In this document: one piece after another, positions 45,666 through 55,333 of the stretch | Numbering within the stretch: the first letter of the stretch is position 1 | Layout of the letters: the number at the start of each line of letters is the position of its first letter | Source of the DNA: Ruegeria haliotis | Lineage (GTDB): Bacteria; Pseudomonadota; Alphaproteobacteria; Rhodobacterales; Rhodobacteraceae | Assembly: GCF_013377785.1 (NCBI RefSeq) | Contig: NZ_JABXWT010000003.1 | Span: 54,958-118,957, forward strand | Length of the DNA: 64,000 nucleotides | Direction: 5' to 3' | Notes under the pieces: generated by a model | Database searches by the model: none | What the model was told of the DNA's origin: nothing | What the model saw: only the letters and a program-made list of their open reading frames with translations | Position numbers and translations under genes: made by a program

Positions 45666-46008
45666 GACGGGTCCAGATAAACAGCAGGACACCACCCAGA
45701 ACAACCGCCTGAATCATCAGGACATGTGACGGGACAGAGACAAAAACCGAAAAGCCGAACACGGCGGCGACCGACAAGGTGGCCGCCTTTTTTGCGACTG
45801 GACGTATGGCACCGGATCTTTGCCAATCCAGAATCAGCGGGCCAAAAGTGCGGTGAGTGATGAGCCAGTTGTGCAGGCGAGATGAAGATCGGGCAAAAAA
45901 GAATGCGGCAAGCAACAGAAAGGGAACCGTAGGCAACAGCGGCAGTACGACCCCGACCATGGCGAGGGCAACGCAAAGCAGCCCCAATCCGCTCCAGATG
46001 TAATGCAT
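45655..46008 (-). CDS. YbaN/DUF454 inner-membrane protein
   Basis: The 117-aa protein has four predicted membrane helices and the DUF454 pattern GVVLPLLPTVPFLLLAAFFFARSS..HNWLITHRTFGPLI. The family has no defined role. It starts 3 nt after hemW ends, on the same strand, and overlaps parB tail to tail. Confidence 0.9.
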   Translation of the reverse strand: MHYIWSGLGLLCVALAMVGVVLPLLPTVPFLLLAAFFFARSSSRLHNWLITHRTFGPLILDWQRSGAIRPVAKKAATLSVAAVFGFSVFVSVPSHVLMIQAVVLGGVLLFIWTRPNG

Positions 46009-46011
46009 GCG

Positions 46012-47166
46012 CTACCCCAGCAGTTCGTTTATGACGGCGTTCAGCACTGCGCGACCGTCTTTGGTTGCGGCGAGACGGTTGTCCTGACGCGTGATCATGC
46101 CAAGTTCGGTAAGATCGTTGATTTTTTCCTGAGATAGTGCAGAGCCAGACAGTGCCTCATATCTGTCTACATTTAGTCCTTCCTTAACCCGCATACCCAT
46201 CATCATGTGTTCAATTGCCTGATCCTGAGCAGATAGCTCGACACGATCCTTGTCACCGCATCCTTCAGCGGCTGCTTTGAGCCATCCATTGGGAGAGAGA
46301 TAGGTCTCGGTCGCGTATTTTCGTCCGTTCAAGGTGATCCGCCCATGTGCGCCGGGCCCGATACCCACGTAATCCCCATATCGCCAATAAATCAGGTTGT
46401 GCTGCGATTCCGACCCGGGTCGTGCGTGGTTTGACACTTCATAGGCGGGCAGCCCATGCGCTTCGCAAATTTCTTGCGTGGCCAGATACATATCTGCAGC
46501 GCTGTCATCCTGGGGCAGGCCGCGCAGCTTGCCGATGGCATATCGGTCGCCAAAGGCGGTGCCGTCTTCGATCGTCAACTGGTACAGTGACATGTGATCA
46601 ACAGCCATGGACAGAGCCTCGGACAGTTCCGCGCGCCACGCACCCAGTGTTTGATGCTGTCGAGCATAGATCAGGTCAAAGCTGACACGGTCAAAACAGG
46701 CGCGCGCGATGTCGAATGCTGCGCGGGCTTCGGCAACCGTGTGAATCCGCCCAAGTCGCCGCAGATCATCGTCATTCAGGGCTTGAACACCCATCGATAT
46801 TCGGTTCACGCCCGCATCGCGATAGGCGGCAAAGCGACCAGCTTCGACCGAACCGGGATTAGCCTCGAGTGTGATTTCCATGTCGTTGGCTGGTCGCCAC
46901 AGCGCGCGGGCCTCATCGATCACCGCAGCGACGGTTTCAGGATTCATTAGCGAGGGCGTTCCACCGCCAAAGAAGATCGTGTTCAATACCCGATCAGGTG
47001 TTTCGGAAGCCGAGCGGCGAAGTTCACTGAGATACGATTCAAGCCATTGTTTTTGATTGATACTTTTTGAAACATGGCTGTTGAAGTCGCAATAGGGGCA
47101 CTTGGCCTCGCAAAAGGGCCAGTGCACATACAGGCCAAAGCCCCCGTTGCGCCAATCATCCGTCAA
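46012..47166 (-). CDS. hemW: Radical SAM haem chaperone HemW
   Basis: HemW is a 4Fe-4S radical SAM protein related to HemN that transfers haem to respiratory proteins rather than oxidising coproporphyrinogen. The 384-aa product has CEAKCPYC (Cys19, 23, 26) but lacks the fourth Cys of true HemN, as HemW does. Further motifs: NTIFFGGGTPSLM and GIGPGAHGR. The start is TTG (47164-47166) with GAAAGG upstream, overlapping rdgB by 11 nt. Confidence 0.94.
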   Translation of the reverse strand: MTDDWRNGGFGLYVHWPFCEAKCPYCDFNSHVSKSINQKQWLESYLSELRRSASETPDRVLNTIFFGGGTPSLMNPETVAAVIDEARALWRPANDMEITLEANPGSVEAGRFAAYRDAGVNRISMGVQALNDDDLRRLGRIHTVAEARAAFDIARACFDRVSFDLIYARQHQTLGAWRAELSEALSMAVDHMSLYQLTIEDGTAFGDRYAIGKLRGLPQDDSAADMYLATQEICEAHGLPAYEVSNHARPGSESQHNLIYWRYGDYVGIGPGAHGRITLNGRKYATETYLSPNGWLKAAAEGCGDKDRVELSAQDQAIEHMMMGMRVKEGLNVDRYEALSGSALSQEKINDLTELGMITRQDNRLAATKDGRAVLNAVINELLG

Positions 47167-47770
47167 AACAGCCTTTCACGAACATCTCCACCGCGCGACC
47201 GCGATGGCTGATCTTGTTCTTTTCCCAACGATCCATCTCGGCAAAGGTAATGTCATGCCCGTCCGGGACAAACATCGGGTCGTATCCAAACCCGTCCTTA
47301 CCACGGATCGGCCAGACCAGATGACCGGGCGAGACGCCCTCGAACACTTCGTCATGCCCGTCAGGCCAGGCCAGAACCAGCGTGCAACGGAACTGCGCTG
47401 TGCGGGGGTGTGCGGCGTCTTTTGACTCCAATTCCTCGTGCGCGCGGGTCATCGCCATCAGGAAATCACGACCTTCGCCAGTTTCGGCCCAATCGGCAGT
47501 GTAAACACCCGGCGCCCCGTCAAGCGCATCGATGGTGATACCGGAATCGTCCGACAGGGCAGGCAGGCCAGTGGCCTTGGCGGCGGCATGGGCCTTGATC
47601 CGGGCGTTACCGACGAACGTGTCTTCGGTTTCTTCCGGTTCGGGCAGGTTCATCTCACCTGCGCCCACGACGCTCACGCCAAAGGGCTCAAGCAGATGTA
47701 CCATCTCCTCAAGCTTGCCTTTGTTGTGGGTGGCTACTAGCAGCCTGTCACCGTCGAACTTACGGGTCAT
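47156..47770 (-). CDS. rdgB: dITP/XTP pyrophosphatase RdgB
   Basis: RdgB removes deaminated purine triphosphates from nucleotide pools. The 204-aa protein has [53 protein letters not shown] and [20 protein letters not shown], all family signatures. It overlaps rph by ATGA. Confidence 0.97.
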   Translation of the reverse strand: MTRKFDGDRLLVATHNKGKLEEMVHLLEPFGVSVVGAGEMNLPEPEETEDTFVGNARIKAHAAAKATGLPALSDDSGITIDALDGAPGVYTADWAETGEGRDFLMAMTRAHEELESKDAAHPRTAQFRCTLVLAWPDGHDEVFEGVSPGHLVWPIRGKDGFGYDPMFVPDGHDITFAEMDRWEKNKISHRGRAVEMFVKGCFDG

Positions 47771-48480
47771 GCAGTGGCGGCCTTTTGCGCTGCGACCAGT
47801 TCACCGACGCCTTTTTCGGCCAGATCCATCAACTGGTTCATCTGGTCGCGGCTGAAGACCGAGCCTTCCGCAGACATCTGCACTTCGATCAGTTTTCCGG
47901 AACCGGTCATGATGAAATTGCCGTCTACTCCGGCTTCGCTGTCTTCTGGGTAGTCGAGATCCAGAACCGGCTGACCCGCATAGATGCCGCAGGACACAGC
48001 CGCCACAGGATCAACCAGCGGGTCTGAGATTACATCACCCGCTTTCATCAGCTTGTTGACTGCCAGCCGCAGTGCAACCCAACCACCGGTGATCGAAGCG
48101 CAGCGGGTGCCGCCATCGGCCTGGATCACATCACAATCCACGGTGATCTGGCGTTCGCCCAATGCAACCCGGTCAACGCCTGCACGCAGCGAACGGCCGA
48201 TCAGGCGCTGGATTTCAACCGTGCGACCGCCTTGTTTGCCGCTGGCAGCCTCACGCCGCATCCGCGTGTTGGTTGCGCGGGGCAGCATGCCGTATTCGGC
48301 GGTGACCCAACCCAAGCCCGAGCCTTTGATAAATGGCGGCACGCGATCCTCGATCGTGGCGGTGCACAGCACATGGGTGTCGCCTATTTTGATCAGGCAG
48401 GAACCTTCGGCATGTTTGGTGAACCCCGTTTCGATTGAAACGGCGCGCATTTCGCTTAAATCTCGTCCAGAGGGTCGCAT
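47767..48480 (-). CDS. rph: Ribonuclease PH
   Basis: RNase PH is a phosphate-dependent 3' exoribonuclease that trims tRNA and rRNA ends. The 237-aa product begins [20 protein letters not shown], has [16 protein letters not shown] and [18 protein letters not shown]. Divergent from hrcA, an arrangement (rdgB-rph against hrcA-grpE) conserved in alphaproteobacteria. Confidence 0.98.
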   Translation of the reverse strand: MRPSGRDLSEMRAVSIETGFTKHAEGSCLIKIGDTHVLCTATIEDRVPPFIKGSGLGWVTAEYGMLPRATNTRMRREAASGKQGGRTVEIQRLIGRSLRAGVDRVALGERQITVDCDVIQADGGTRCASITGGWVALRLAVNKLMKAGDVISDPLVDPVAAVSCGIYAGQPVLDLDYPEDSEAGVDGNFIMTGSGKLIEVQMSAEGSVFSRDQMNQLMDLAEKGVGELVAAQKAATA

Positions 48481-48592
48481 CGGAAATCCTTTGTTTGCTG
48501 GGTTGGGGATAACGCCCCGCAGCGTTACGATGCAACCCCGATTGACCTTTCCAATGCCTGCTATTTAATGGCGACCCAGCAGGGGAATGCAG

Positions 48593-49657
48593 ATGAGCGA
48601 AGCAAGCAAAATTCTGGACGAGATGAATGACCGGTCACGCGAGGTGTTCCGGCTGATTGTCGAGAGCTATCTGGACAGTGGTGAGCCGGTTGGCAGCCGT
48701 ACCCTGACACGCACATTGTCGGAAAAAGTCAGTGCCGCGACGGTGCGTAATGTCATGCAGGATCTGGAGTTTCTGGGTTTGCTGGATAGCCCTCATATCA
48801 GTGCAGGTCGGATTCCGACCCAGCAGGGTCTGCGGATGTTTGTTGATGGGTTGCTGGAGGTCGGCGATCTGGGCGCGGCTGACCGTCAGAAACTGGACGA
48901 CACATTAGGCTCTAATGCGGGTGATGTTGGGGGAATGCTGGACCGGGTTGGGTCGGCTTTGTCACACGTGACACATGGCGCCTCGCTGGTTCTGACGCCC
49001 AAGCACGAGTCCGAGATCAAGCATATCGAGTTCGTATCACTGGCCCATGATCGCGCTTTGGTGGTTTTGGTGTTCTCGGACGGGCAGGTCGAAAACCGCC
49101 TGTTCACACCGCCGCCGGGGCAGACGCCCAGTTCGATGCGCGAGGCTGCGAATTTCCTGAATGCGCTGATCGAGGGGCGGACGCTCAGCGAAGTACGGCG
49201 TCAGATGCAAACCCAGATCGCGGCGCGGCGGCAGGAAATCGATGCGTTGGCCCGTGAAATGGTGGAAAGTGGCATGGCTGCCTGGGATGGGGACGGGTCC
49301 GACTCAGCCCGCTTGATCGTGCGTGGGCGGGCGAATCTGCTGGGTGAGCCGGGTGAGGCAGAGGAATTGGACCGCATTCGCACCTTGTTTGATGACCTTG
49401 AACGCAAACGTGACATCGCGGAATTCCTTGAATTGACCGAAGAAGGCGAGGGTGTGCGCATTTTTATTGGGTCAGAGAACAAACTTTTCTCACTTTCGGG
49501 TTCCTCTTTGGTGGTGTCTCCATATATGAACGCTGATCGTAAGATAATTGGTGCGGTTGGGGTCATTGGGCCCACACGTCTGAATTACGGGCGAATCGTG
49601 CCGATCGTGGATTATACGGCGCAACTGGTCGGCAAGCTGATATCCGACCGGAGCTAG
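48593..49657 (+). CDS. hrcA: Heat-inducible transcription repressor HrcA
   Basis: HrcA represses groESL and other chaperone genes through CIRCE operators. The 354-aa product has the N-terminal winged helix (REVFRLIVESYLDSGEPVGSRTLTRTL...SAATVRNVMQDLE) and ISAGRIPTQQGLRMFVD. ATG 48593 has AGGGG 7 nt away; an ATG two codons earlier is also open. I see no CIRCE in its own upstream region, so it is not obviously autoregulated. Followed by grpE 10 nt later. Confidence 0.97.
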   Translation: MSEASKILDEMNDRSREVFRLIVESYLDSGEPVGSRTLTRTLSEKVSAATVRNVMQDLEFLGLLDSPHISAGRIPTQQGLRMFVDGLLEVGDLGAADRQKLDDTLGSNAGDVGGMLDRVGSALSHVTHGASLVLTPKHESEIKHIEFVSLAHDRALVVLVFSDGQVENRLFTPPPGQTPSSMREAANFLNALIEGRTLSEVRRQMQTQIAARRQEIDALAREMVESGMAAWDGDGSDSARLIVRGRANLLGEPGEAEELDRIRTLFDDLERKRDIAEFLELTEEGEGVRIFIGSENKLFSLSGSSLVVSPYMNADRKIIGAVGVIGPTRLNYGRIVPIVDYTAQLVGKLISDRS

Positions 49658-49667
49658 AGGGTAAGAA

Positions 49668-50231
49668 ATGGCAGAGCCGAAGAACGAAGATTTTCTGGAT
49701 GATATCGCAACCGCTGAGGCGGAAGAGCTGGCCGACGAATTGGCGGACTTCAGCGATGAAGAGCTGGAGCTGGATGCGTTGCGTGCCGAACGGGACGAGT
49801 ATAAAGACAGATTCATGCGCGCGCTGGCAGATGCTGAGAATTCGCGCAAACGCGGTGACAAGGCGCGGCGCGATGCCGAGCAATACGGTGGCTCGAAGCT
49901 GGCGCGGGATATGTTGCCGGTTTATGACAGCATGAAGCGCGCACTTGAGGCGGCGACAGAAGAGCAGAGAGAAGTGGCCGGCGCGTTGCTGGAAGGTGTC
50001 GAGCTGACCATGCGGGTGCTGAAGGACGTGTTCCAGAAGCATGGGATCGAGGTGATCACGCCCGAAGTGGGTGACCGGTTTGACCCGAATGTCCACGAAG
50101 CCATGTTCGAAGCGCCGCTGCCCGGCACCCGTGCAGGCGACATCATTCAGGTGTCCGCCGAAGGCTTTATGCTGCACGACCGTCTGCTGCGCCCGGCGCA
50201 AGTGGGTGTGTCGTCGACACCTGCGAGCTGA
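49668..50231 (+). CDS. grpE: Nucleotide exchange factor GrpE
   Basis: GrpE releases ADP from DnaK. The 187-aa protein has an acidic N-terminal region, the long coiled-coil helix (LDALRAERDEYKDRFMRALADAENSRKRGDKARRDAEQY) and the beta domain EVGDRFDPNVHEAMFEAPLPG. GAGGG lies before the ATG. Operon with hrcA; dnaKJ is not in the window. Confidence 0.97.
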   Translation: MAEPKNEDFLDDIATAEAEELADELADFSDEELELDALRAERDEYKDRFMRALADAENSRKRGDKARRDAEQYGGSKLARDMLPVYDSMKRALEAATEEQREVAGALLEGVELTMRVLKDVFQKHGIEVITPEVGDRFDPNVHEAMFEAPLPGTRAGDIIQVSAEGFMLHDRLLRPAQVGVSSTPAS

Positions 50232-50232
50232 A

Positions 50233-50268
50233 ACGCGCCTGAGGGCGCGTGCCTTCGGCGTGAGTATT
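50233..50268 (+). terminator. grpE terminator and adjoining extragenic element
   Basis: ACGCGCC (50233-50239) pairs with GGCGCGT (50244-50250) over a 4-nt loop; GCC-TTC-GGC follows, then TATTTTT. The stretch GAGTATTTTTGAAAAGATG after it resembles an extragenic motif I recall as frequent after Rhodobacterales genes. It sits between convergent grpE and mutS. Confidence 0.6.
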
Positions 50269-50289
50269 TTTGAAAAGATGAAGAGGCGG

Positions 50290-52932
50290 TCAGGATTTGA
50301 CCGCCTCTTTCAGTTTGTAGATCAGGTCAAGCGCTTCGCGTGGGGTTAGCTCGTCTGGCAGAACGCTCGCCATCATCTCTGTCAGCGGGGATGATTTCGG
50401 TGCGGGCGGCGGTGCTGGCGGCGGTGGTGGAGCAGCAGAGAAGAGCGGCAGATCGTCGATCAGGTTTTTTTGCTTTCCGCCTTCACGTTCTGTTTTCTCC
50501 AGTTGATCCAAGACAATACGGGCGCGCTCGACCACCGAGGCGGGCAGGCCGGCAAGCTGGGCGACCTGAACACCATAGGAGCGGTCGGCGGCACCCTTGT
50601 GGACCTCATGCAGGAAGATCACTTCGCCCTCCCATTCCTTGACGGTAACGGTGGCATTCTCCACCCCGGCAAGCTTCCCGGCAAGCGCTGTGAGCTCATG
50701 GTAATGGGTGGCGAACAGAGCCCGGCATTGGTTGGCAGCATGCAGGTGTTCAAGTGTGGCCCAGGCGATGGACAACCCATCATACGTGGCGGTACCGCGA
50801 CCGATTTCATCCAATATGACCAGTGCCCGGTCATCGGCCTGGTTCAGGATGGCGGCGGTTTCGACCATTTCAACCATAAAAGTCGAGCGCCCACGCGCCA
50901 GATCATCGGATGCGCCCACGCGGCTGAACAGCTGGCTGACAAGACCTACATGCGCCTGCTCTGCCGGGACATAACTGCCCATCTGAGCCAGCAGTGCAAT
51001 CAAAGCGTTCTGCCGTAGAAAGGTCGATTTACCGGCCATGTTCGGGCCGGTCAGCAGCCAGATGGCTGCGCCCGCATCGGCGCTGAGATCGCAGTCATTG
51101 GCGATGAAGGTATCGCCGCTTTGCTGTTTCAGCGCGTGTTCGACGACGGGGTGGCGCCCGCCCTGAATATTGAATGCGCGTGAGGTGTCAACCTGCGGGC
51201 GACACCAGTTTTCACCGCGTGCGAGATCTGCAAGTGCTGTGGTCAGGTCCAGCTCTGCCAGCCCCCGGGCGGCCTGATTCAGGTGTGCGGCCAGGTCCAG
51301 AATTGCGCCAGATAACCTTTGATAGAGTCGTTTTTCGACTTCCAGCGCTAAGTTTCCCGCGTTCAGAATGCGGGTTTCAATCTCGCTGAGTTCGATGGTC
51401 GTGAACCGCACTTGGTTGGCAGTGGTCTGGCGGTGGATATAGGTTTCGCTGAAAGGTGGATTCAGCATCTTTTGGGCATGGGTCGCCGTGGTTTCGATAA
51501 AATAGCCCAGCACGTTGTTGTGCTTAATCTTCAATGAGGTGATGCCGGTGTGTTCGACGTATTTCTGTTGAAACCCGGCAATGACCGAGCGTCCCTCGTC
51601 GCGCAGGGTCCGGGCTTCGTCCAACTCACTGTCAAAGCCCGGTGCAATGAACCCCCCGTCGCGGGCCAGCAACGGCGGTTCTGCCACAAGGGCCTCATCC
51701 AGCAGGTTCAGCAGGTCGTCGAATCCGGTCAGGTTCTGCATGGCTGTTGCCAGCAAAACCGGCAGATCTTGGCCAGTGCACAGCTCTGCAATGGCGGCGG
51801 CCTGAGTCAGCCCGTTGCGAATGGCCGTCAGATCGCGGGGTCCGCCGCGATCCAGTGACAGACGTGACAGAGAGCGGTCCAGATCGGGTGTTTTGCGCAA
51901 TGCGTCCCGCATGTCCGAAGCGAGCAGGCTATCGCCGGCGGCAAACGATATCGCATCCAGGCGGGCGTGGATGACATCCAGATTGCGTGACGGGCTGGAC
52001 AACCTCTGTTCCAACAATCGTGCGCCGCCCGGCGTAACGGTGCGATCCACCACCGACAAAAGCGATCCGGCGCGACCGCCCGACAAGGACCGGGTCAGCT
52101 CCAAGTTGCGGCGGGTGGCAGCATCTATCTGAACAACACGATCCTCGGTTTCCTTCAACGGGGTTTGCAACAGGGGCAGTTTGCCCTTTTGTGTGATCTC
52201 AAGATAATCGATCAGCGCACCCATGGCGGCCACTTCGGCGCGCCCGAAATTTCCAAACGCGTCCAATGCGCCCACGTGAAACAAGCCGCAGATGCGTTTT
52301 TCTGCCGCAGTGCTGTCGAAACTGGCCCGGCCGACTGGTGTCAGCGAGATTCCAAGATCCTGAACGGGATCATGCAATTTTTGTTCTAGACCCTCCGGGA
52401 TGATCAGCTCGGATGGCGCCAGACGCGCCAGTTCGGGGCTCAGTCGGACCGAGGTCAGCGGCATCACGTGAAACGCACCGGTTGAGATATCGGCCCAGGC
52501 CAATGCCGCCTCATCCCGTACTTCGCCATAGGCGGCCAGAAAATTGTGTCGACGCGCCTCGAGCAGCGCGTCCTCGGTCAGAGTGCCGGGGGTGACCAAA
52601 CGCACGACATCGCGCTTTACGACCGATTTAGAGCCTCTTTTTTTGGCTTCAGCCGGGCTTTCCATCTGCTCGCAGACGGCAACACGGAACCCTTTGCGGA
52701 TCAGAGATAACAAGTAACCTTCGGCAGAATGCACAGGTACGCCGCACATCGGAATGTCGTTGTCATTGTGCTTGCCGCGCTTAGTCAGGGCGATATCCAG
52801 CGCCTCCGAGGCGTTCACGGCGTCTTTAAAGAACATCTCGTAGAAATCGCCCATGCGATAAAACAGCAGGGCGTCGGCGTGAGCCTCTTTGATTTCGAGA
52901 TATTGCGCCATCATCGGCGTGACTGTGGACAA
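50290..52932 (-). CDS. mutS: DNA mismatch repair protein MutS
   Basis: MutS recognises mismatches and starts repair with MutL. The 880-aa protein has the mismatch-binding segment MGDFYEMFF (Phe-X-Glu), CGVPVHSAEGYL, Walker A TGPNMAGKSTFLRQ, DEIGRGTATYDGLSIAWA and the ATPase His in ATHYHELTAL. I chose TTG (52930-52932), with AGGGATC upstream; the first ATG is six codons later. A longer reading to 53058 has no ribosome site. A C-terminal Pro-rich linker (PPPPPAPPPAP) precedes the beta-clamp/tetramer end. Confidence 0.97.
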   Translation of the reverse strand: MSTVTPMMAQYLEIKEAHADALLFYRMGDFYEMFFKDAVNASEALDIALTKRGKHNDNDIPMCGVPVHSAEGYLLSLIRKGFRVAVCEQMESPAEAKKRGSKSVVKRDVVRLVTPGTLTEDALLEARRHNFLAAYGEVRDEAALAWADISTGAFHVMPLTSVRLSPELARLAPSELIIPEGLEQKLHDPVQDLGISLTPVGRASFDSTAAEKRICGLFHVGALDAFGNFGRAEVAAMGALIDYLEITQKGKLPLLQTPLKETEDRVVQIDAATRRNLELTRSLSGGRAGSLLSVVDRTVTPGGARLLEQRLSSPSRNLDVIHARLDAISFAAGDSLLASDMRDALRKTPDLDRSLSRLSLDRGGPRDLTAIRNGLTQAAAIAELCTGQDLPVLLATAMQNLTGFDDLLNLLDEALVAEPPLLARDGGFIAPGFDSELDEARTLRDEGRSVIAGFQQKYVEHTGITSLKIKHNNVLGYFIETTATHAQKMLNPPFSETYIHRQTTANQVRFTTIELSEIETRILNAGNLALEVEKRLYQRLSGAILDLAAHLNQAARGLAELDLTTALADLARGENWCRPQVDTSRAFNIQGGRHPVVEHALKQQSGDTFIANDCDLSADAGAAIWLLTGPNMAGKSTFLRQNALIALLAQMGSYVPAEQAHVGLVSQLFSRVGASDDLARGRSTFMVEMVETAAILNQADDRALVILDEIGRGTATYDGLSIAWATLEHLHAANQCRALFATHYHELTALAGKLAGVENATVTVKEWEGEVIFLHEVHKGAADRSYGVQVAQLAGLPASVVERARIVLDQLEKTEREGGKQKNLIDDLPLFSAAPPPPPAPPPAPKSSPLTEMMASVLPDELTPREALDLIYKLKEAVKS

Positions 52933-53074
52933 GGCTGATCCCTTCTGGCGTCTTCCGGTCGCGACCTTACAAATCCCCCCTCTGCTGCGAAAGGTGAAAA
53001 GTATTCTCGTTGAGGCGGGACCGCAGCTGCGGTATGAGGCGGAAGCCCGCAGTTGCAAAGAAACGACGTATCAA

Positions 53075-55330
53075 ATGCCCAAAGCGAAGATCACCAAAGA
53101 AGAGGCGCTGGCCTTTCACCTGGACCCCACCCCCGGCAAATGGGAAGTGCAAGCCACCGTTCCCATGACCACGCAGCGCGATCTGTCGCTAGCCTACAGT
53201 CCCGGTGTGGCTGTTCCATGTGAAGCAATCGCGGAAAATCCCGAAACGGCCTATGACTATACCAACAAGGGCAATCTGGTGGCCGTGATCTCAAACGGGA
53301 CCGCCGTTTTGGGCCTTGGCAACCTTGGCGCGCTGGGATCGAAACCGGTGATGGAGGGAAAATCGGTCCTGTTCAAACGGTTCGCTGACGTGAACTCGAT
53401 CGATATCGAACTGGACACCGAAGATCCGGATGAGTTCTGTCGCGCTGTGCGCCTGATGGGCCCGACCTTTGGTGGCATCAACCTTGAAGACATCAAGGCG
53501 CCCGAGTGTTTCATCATCGAACAGCGCCTGAAGGAAGAGATGGATATCCCGGTCTTCCACGATGACCAGCACGGGACAGCGGTGATTTGTGCGGCAGGCC
53601 TGCTGAACGCGCTGCATATCTCGGGCAAGAAGATCGAAGATGTGAAGATCGTTCTGAACGGCGCGGGTGCTGCGGGGATTGCATGTATCGAATTGCTCAA
53701 GGCGATGGGCGCGCGGCATGAGAACTGCATCGTCTGTGATACCAAAGGTGTGATCTATCAGGGTCGGACTGAGGGTATGAACCAGTGGAAATCGGCCCAC
53801 GCGATCACAACCGACCTGCGCACGCTGGAAGACGCCATGAATGGCGCGGACGTGTTTCTGGGCGTGTCGGTCAAGGGGGCCGTGACGCAGGATATGGTTG
53901 CCAGTATGGCGGATAACCCGGTGATCTTTGCGATGGCGAATCCCGATCCCGAAATCACCCCGGAAGAGGCACATGAGGTTCGCGTGGATGCCATCGTTGC
54001 CACCGGGCGCAGCGACTATCCGAACCAGGTCAATAACGTGCTTGGTTTCCCCTATCTGTTCCGCGGTGCGCTGGATATCCACGCCCGCGCCATCAATGAC
54101 GAAATGAAGATTGCCTGCGCCCACGCGCTGGCCCGCTTGGCGCGCGAGGATGTACCCGATGAGGTTGCGCTGGCTTACGGCAAAACGCTGACCTTTGGCC
54201 GCGACTACATTATTCCGACCCCATTTGACCCGCGTCTGATCCATCGCATTCCGACGGCGGTTGCCAAGGCCGGGATGGATACTGGTGCTGCCCGACGCCC
54301 GATCATCGACATGGACGCGTATGAACTGAGCCTGAAATCGCGTATGGACCCAACCGCCAGCATTCTGCGTGGCCTGAACGCCCGCGCCCGTGCCGCACAA
54401 AGCCGGATGATCTTTGCCGAGGGCGATGATCCCCGTGTGTTGCGTGCCGCGGTCATGTATCAACGCTCGGGCTTCGGCAAAGCGCTGGTTGTCGGGCGAC
54501 CTGATGAGGTCAAACAAAGGCTGGAGGAGGCCGGCCTCAGCGATGCCGTGCGTGAACTGGAGGTGGTGAATGCCGCCAACACCGCGCATCTCGATACCTA
54601 CAAGGAATTTCTGTACAAACGGCTGCAGCGCAAAGGGTTTGACACCAAGGACATCCACCGGCTGGCCGCGCGGGATCGGCACGTATTTTCGTCCTTGATG
54701 CTGGCCCATGGCCATGCGGACGGACTAGTCACGGGCGCAACCCGAAAATCGGCGCATGTGCTGGACCGGATCAATCATGTCTTTGACGCAGACGCCGCGC
54801 GCGGAGCTGCGGGCGTTACCGCTTTGCTTCATAAGGGGCGGATCGTTTTGATCGGCGATACGCTGGTGCATGAATGGCCGGATGAGAATGACCTGGCCAA
54901 TATCGCTGAACGCGCCGCGGCGATTGCCCGCCACATGGGTCTTGAACCCCGCGTGGCCTTTGTCAGCTTTTCGACCTTTGGGTACCCTGTCTCAGAGCGG
55001 GCGGAAAAGATGCACGTCGCGCCGACGGTTCTGGATGCCCGGGGTGTCGATTTCGAATACGAAGGTGAGATGACCGTGGATGTGGCCCTGAACGCCCATC
55101 AGCAAGAGGCCTACCCATTCTCGCGCCTGACCGGTCCTGCGAACATCCTGATCGTTCCCGCCCGTCACTCGGCGTCGATCTCGACCAAACTTATGCAGGA
55201 AATGGGTGGCGCGACAGTCATCGGTCCGATCCTGTCTGGCATCGATAAACCGATCCAGATCTGCTCGACCGTTTCGACGGCGAATGACATCCTGAACATG
55301 GCGATCCTCGCCTCCTGCGATATCGGGTAG
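53075..55330 (+). CDS. maeB: NADP-dependent malic enzyme, MaeB type
   Basis: MaeB decarboxylates malate to pyruvate with NADP. The 751-aa product has the malic domain (AYSPGVAVPCEAI, LGNLGALGSKPVMEGKSVLFKRFADV, HDDQHGTAVI), an NADP Rossmann segment VLNGAGAAGIACIELL and a C-terminal phosphotransacetylase-like domain (GDDPRVLRAAVMYQ, VTGATRKSAHVL, GPANILIVPARHSASIS), which is regulatory rather than catalytic in this class. ATG 53075 opens the known N-terminus; an in-frame extension upstream overlaps mutS. Confidence 0.97.
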   Translation: MPKAKITKEEALAFHLDPTPGKWEVQATVPMTTQRDLSLAYSPGVAVPCEAIAENPETAYDYTNKGNLVAVISNGTAVLGLGNLGALGSKPVMEGKSVLFKRFADVNSIDIELDTEDPDEFCRAVRLMGPTFGGINLEDIKAPECFIIEQRLKEEMDIPVFHDDQHGTAVICAAGLLNALHISGKKIEDVKIVLNGAGAAGIACIELLKAMGARHENCIVCDTKGVIYQGRTEGMNQWKSAHAITTDLRTLEDAMNGADVFLGVSVKGAVTQDMVASMADNPVIFAMANPDPEITPEEAHEVRVDAIVATGRSDYPNQVNNVLGFPYLFRGALDIHARAINDEMKIACAHALARLAREDVPDEVALAYGKTLTFGRDYIIPTPFDPRLIHRIPTAVAKAGMDTGAARRPIIDMDAYELSLKSRMDPTASILRGLNARARAAQSRMIFAEGDDPRVLRAAVMYQRSGFGKALVVGRPDEVKQRLEEAGLSDAVRELEVVNAANTAHLDTYKEFLYKRLQRKGFDTKDIHRLAARDRHVFSSLMLAHGHADGLVTGATRKSAHVLDRINHVFDADAARGAAGVTALLHKGRIVLIGDTLVHEWPDENDLANIAERAAAIARHMGLEPRVAFVSFSTFGYPVSERAEKMHVAPTVLDARGVDFEYEGEMTVDVALNAHQQEAYPFSRLTGPANILIVPARHSASISTKLMQEMGGATVIGPILSGIDKPIQICSTVSTANDILNMAILASCDIG

Positions 55331-55333
55331 GCC

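Noticed and set aside
46012-47166. Oxygen-independent coproporphyrinogen oxidase HemN
   Set aside because: The Cys motif lacks the extra residue of true HemN, and the length and rdgB-rph context fit HemW.
48481-48592. CIRCE operator upstream of hrcA
   Set aside because: No inverted repeat resembling TTAGCACTC-N9-GAGTGCTAA is present in the gap.
53291-54715. 474-codon open frame opposite maeB
   Set aside because: Antisense shadow of the malic enzyme; GC-rich codon bias leaves this frame open by chance.
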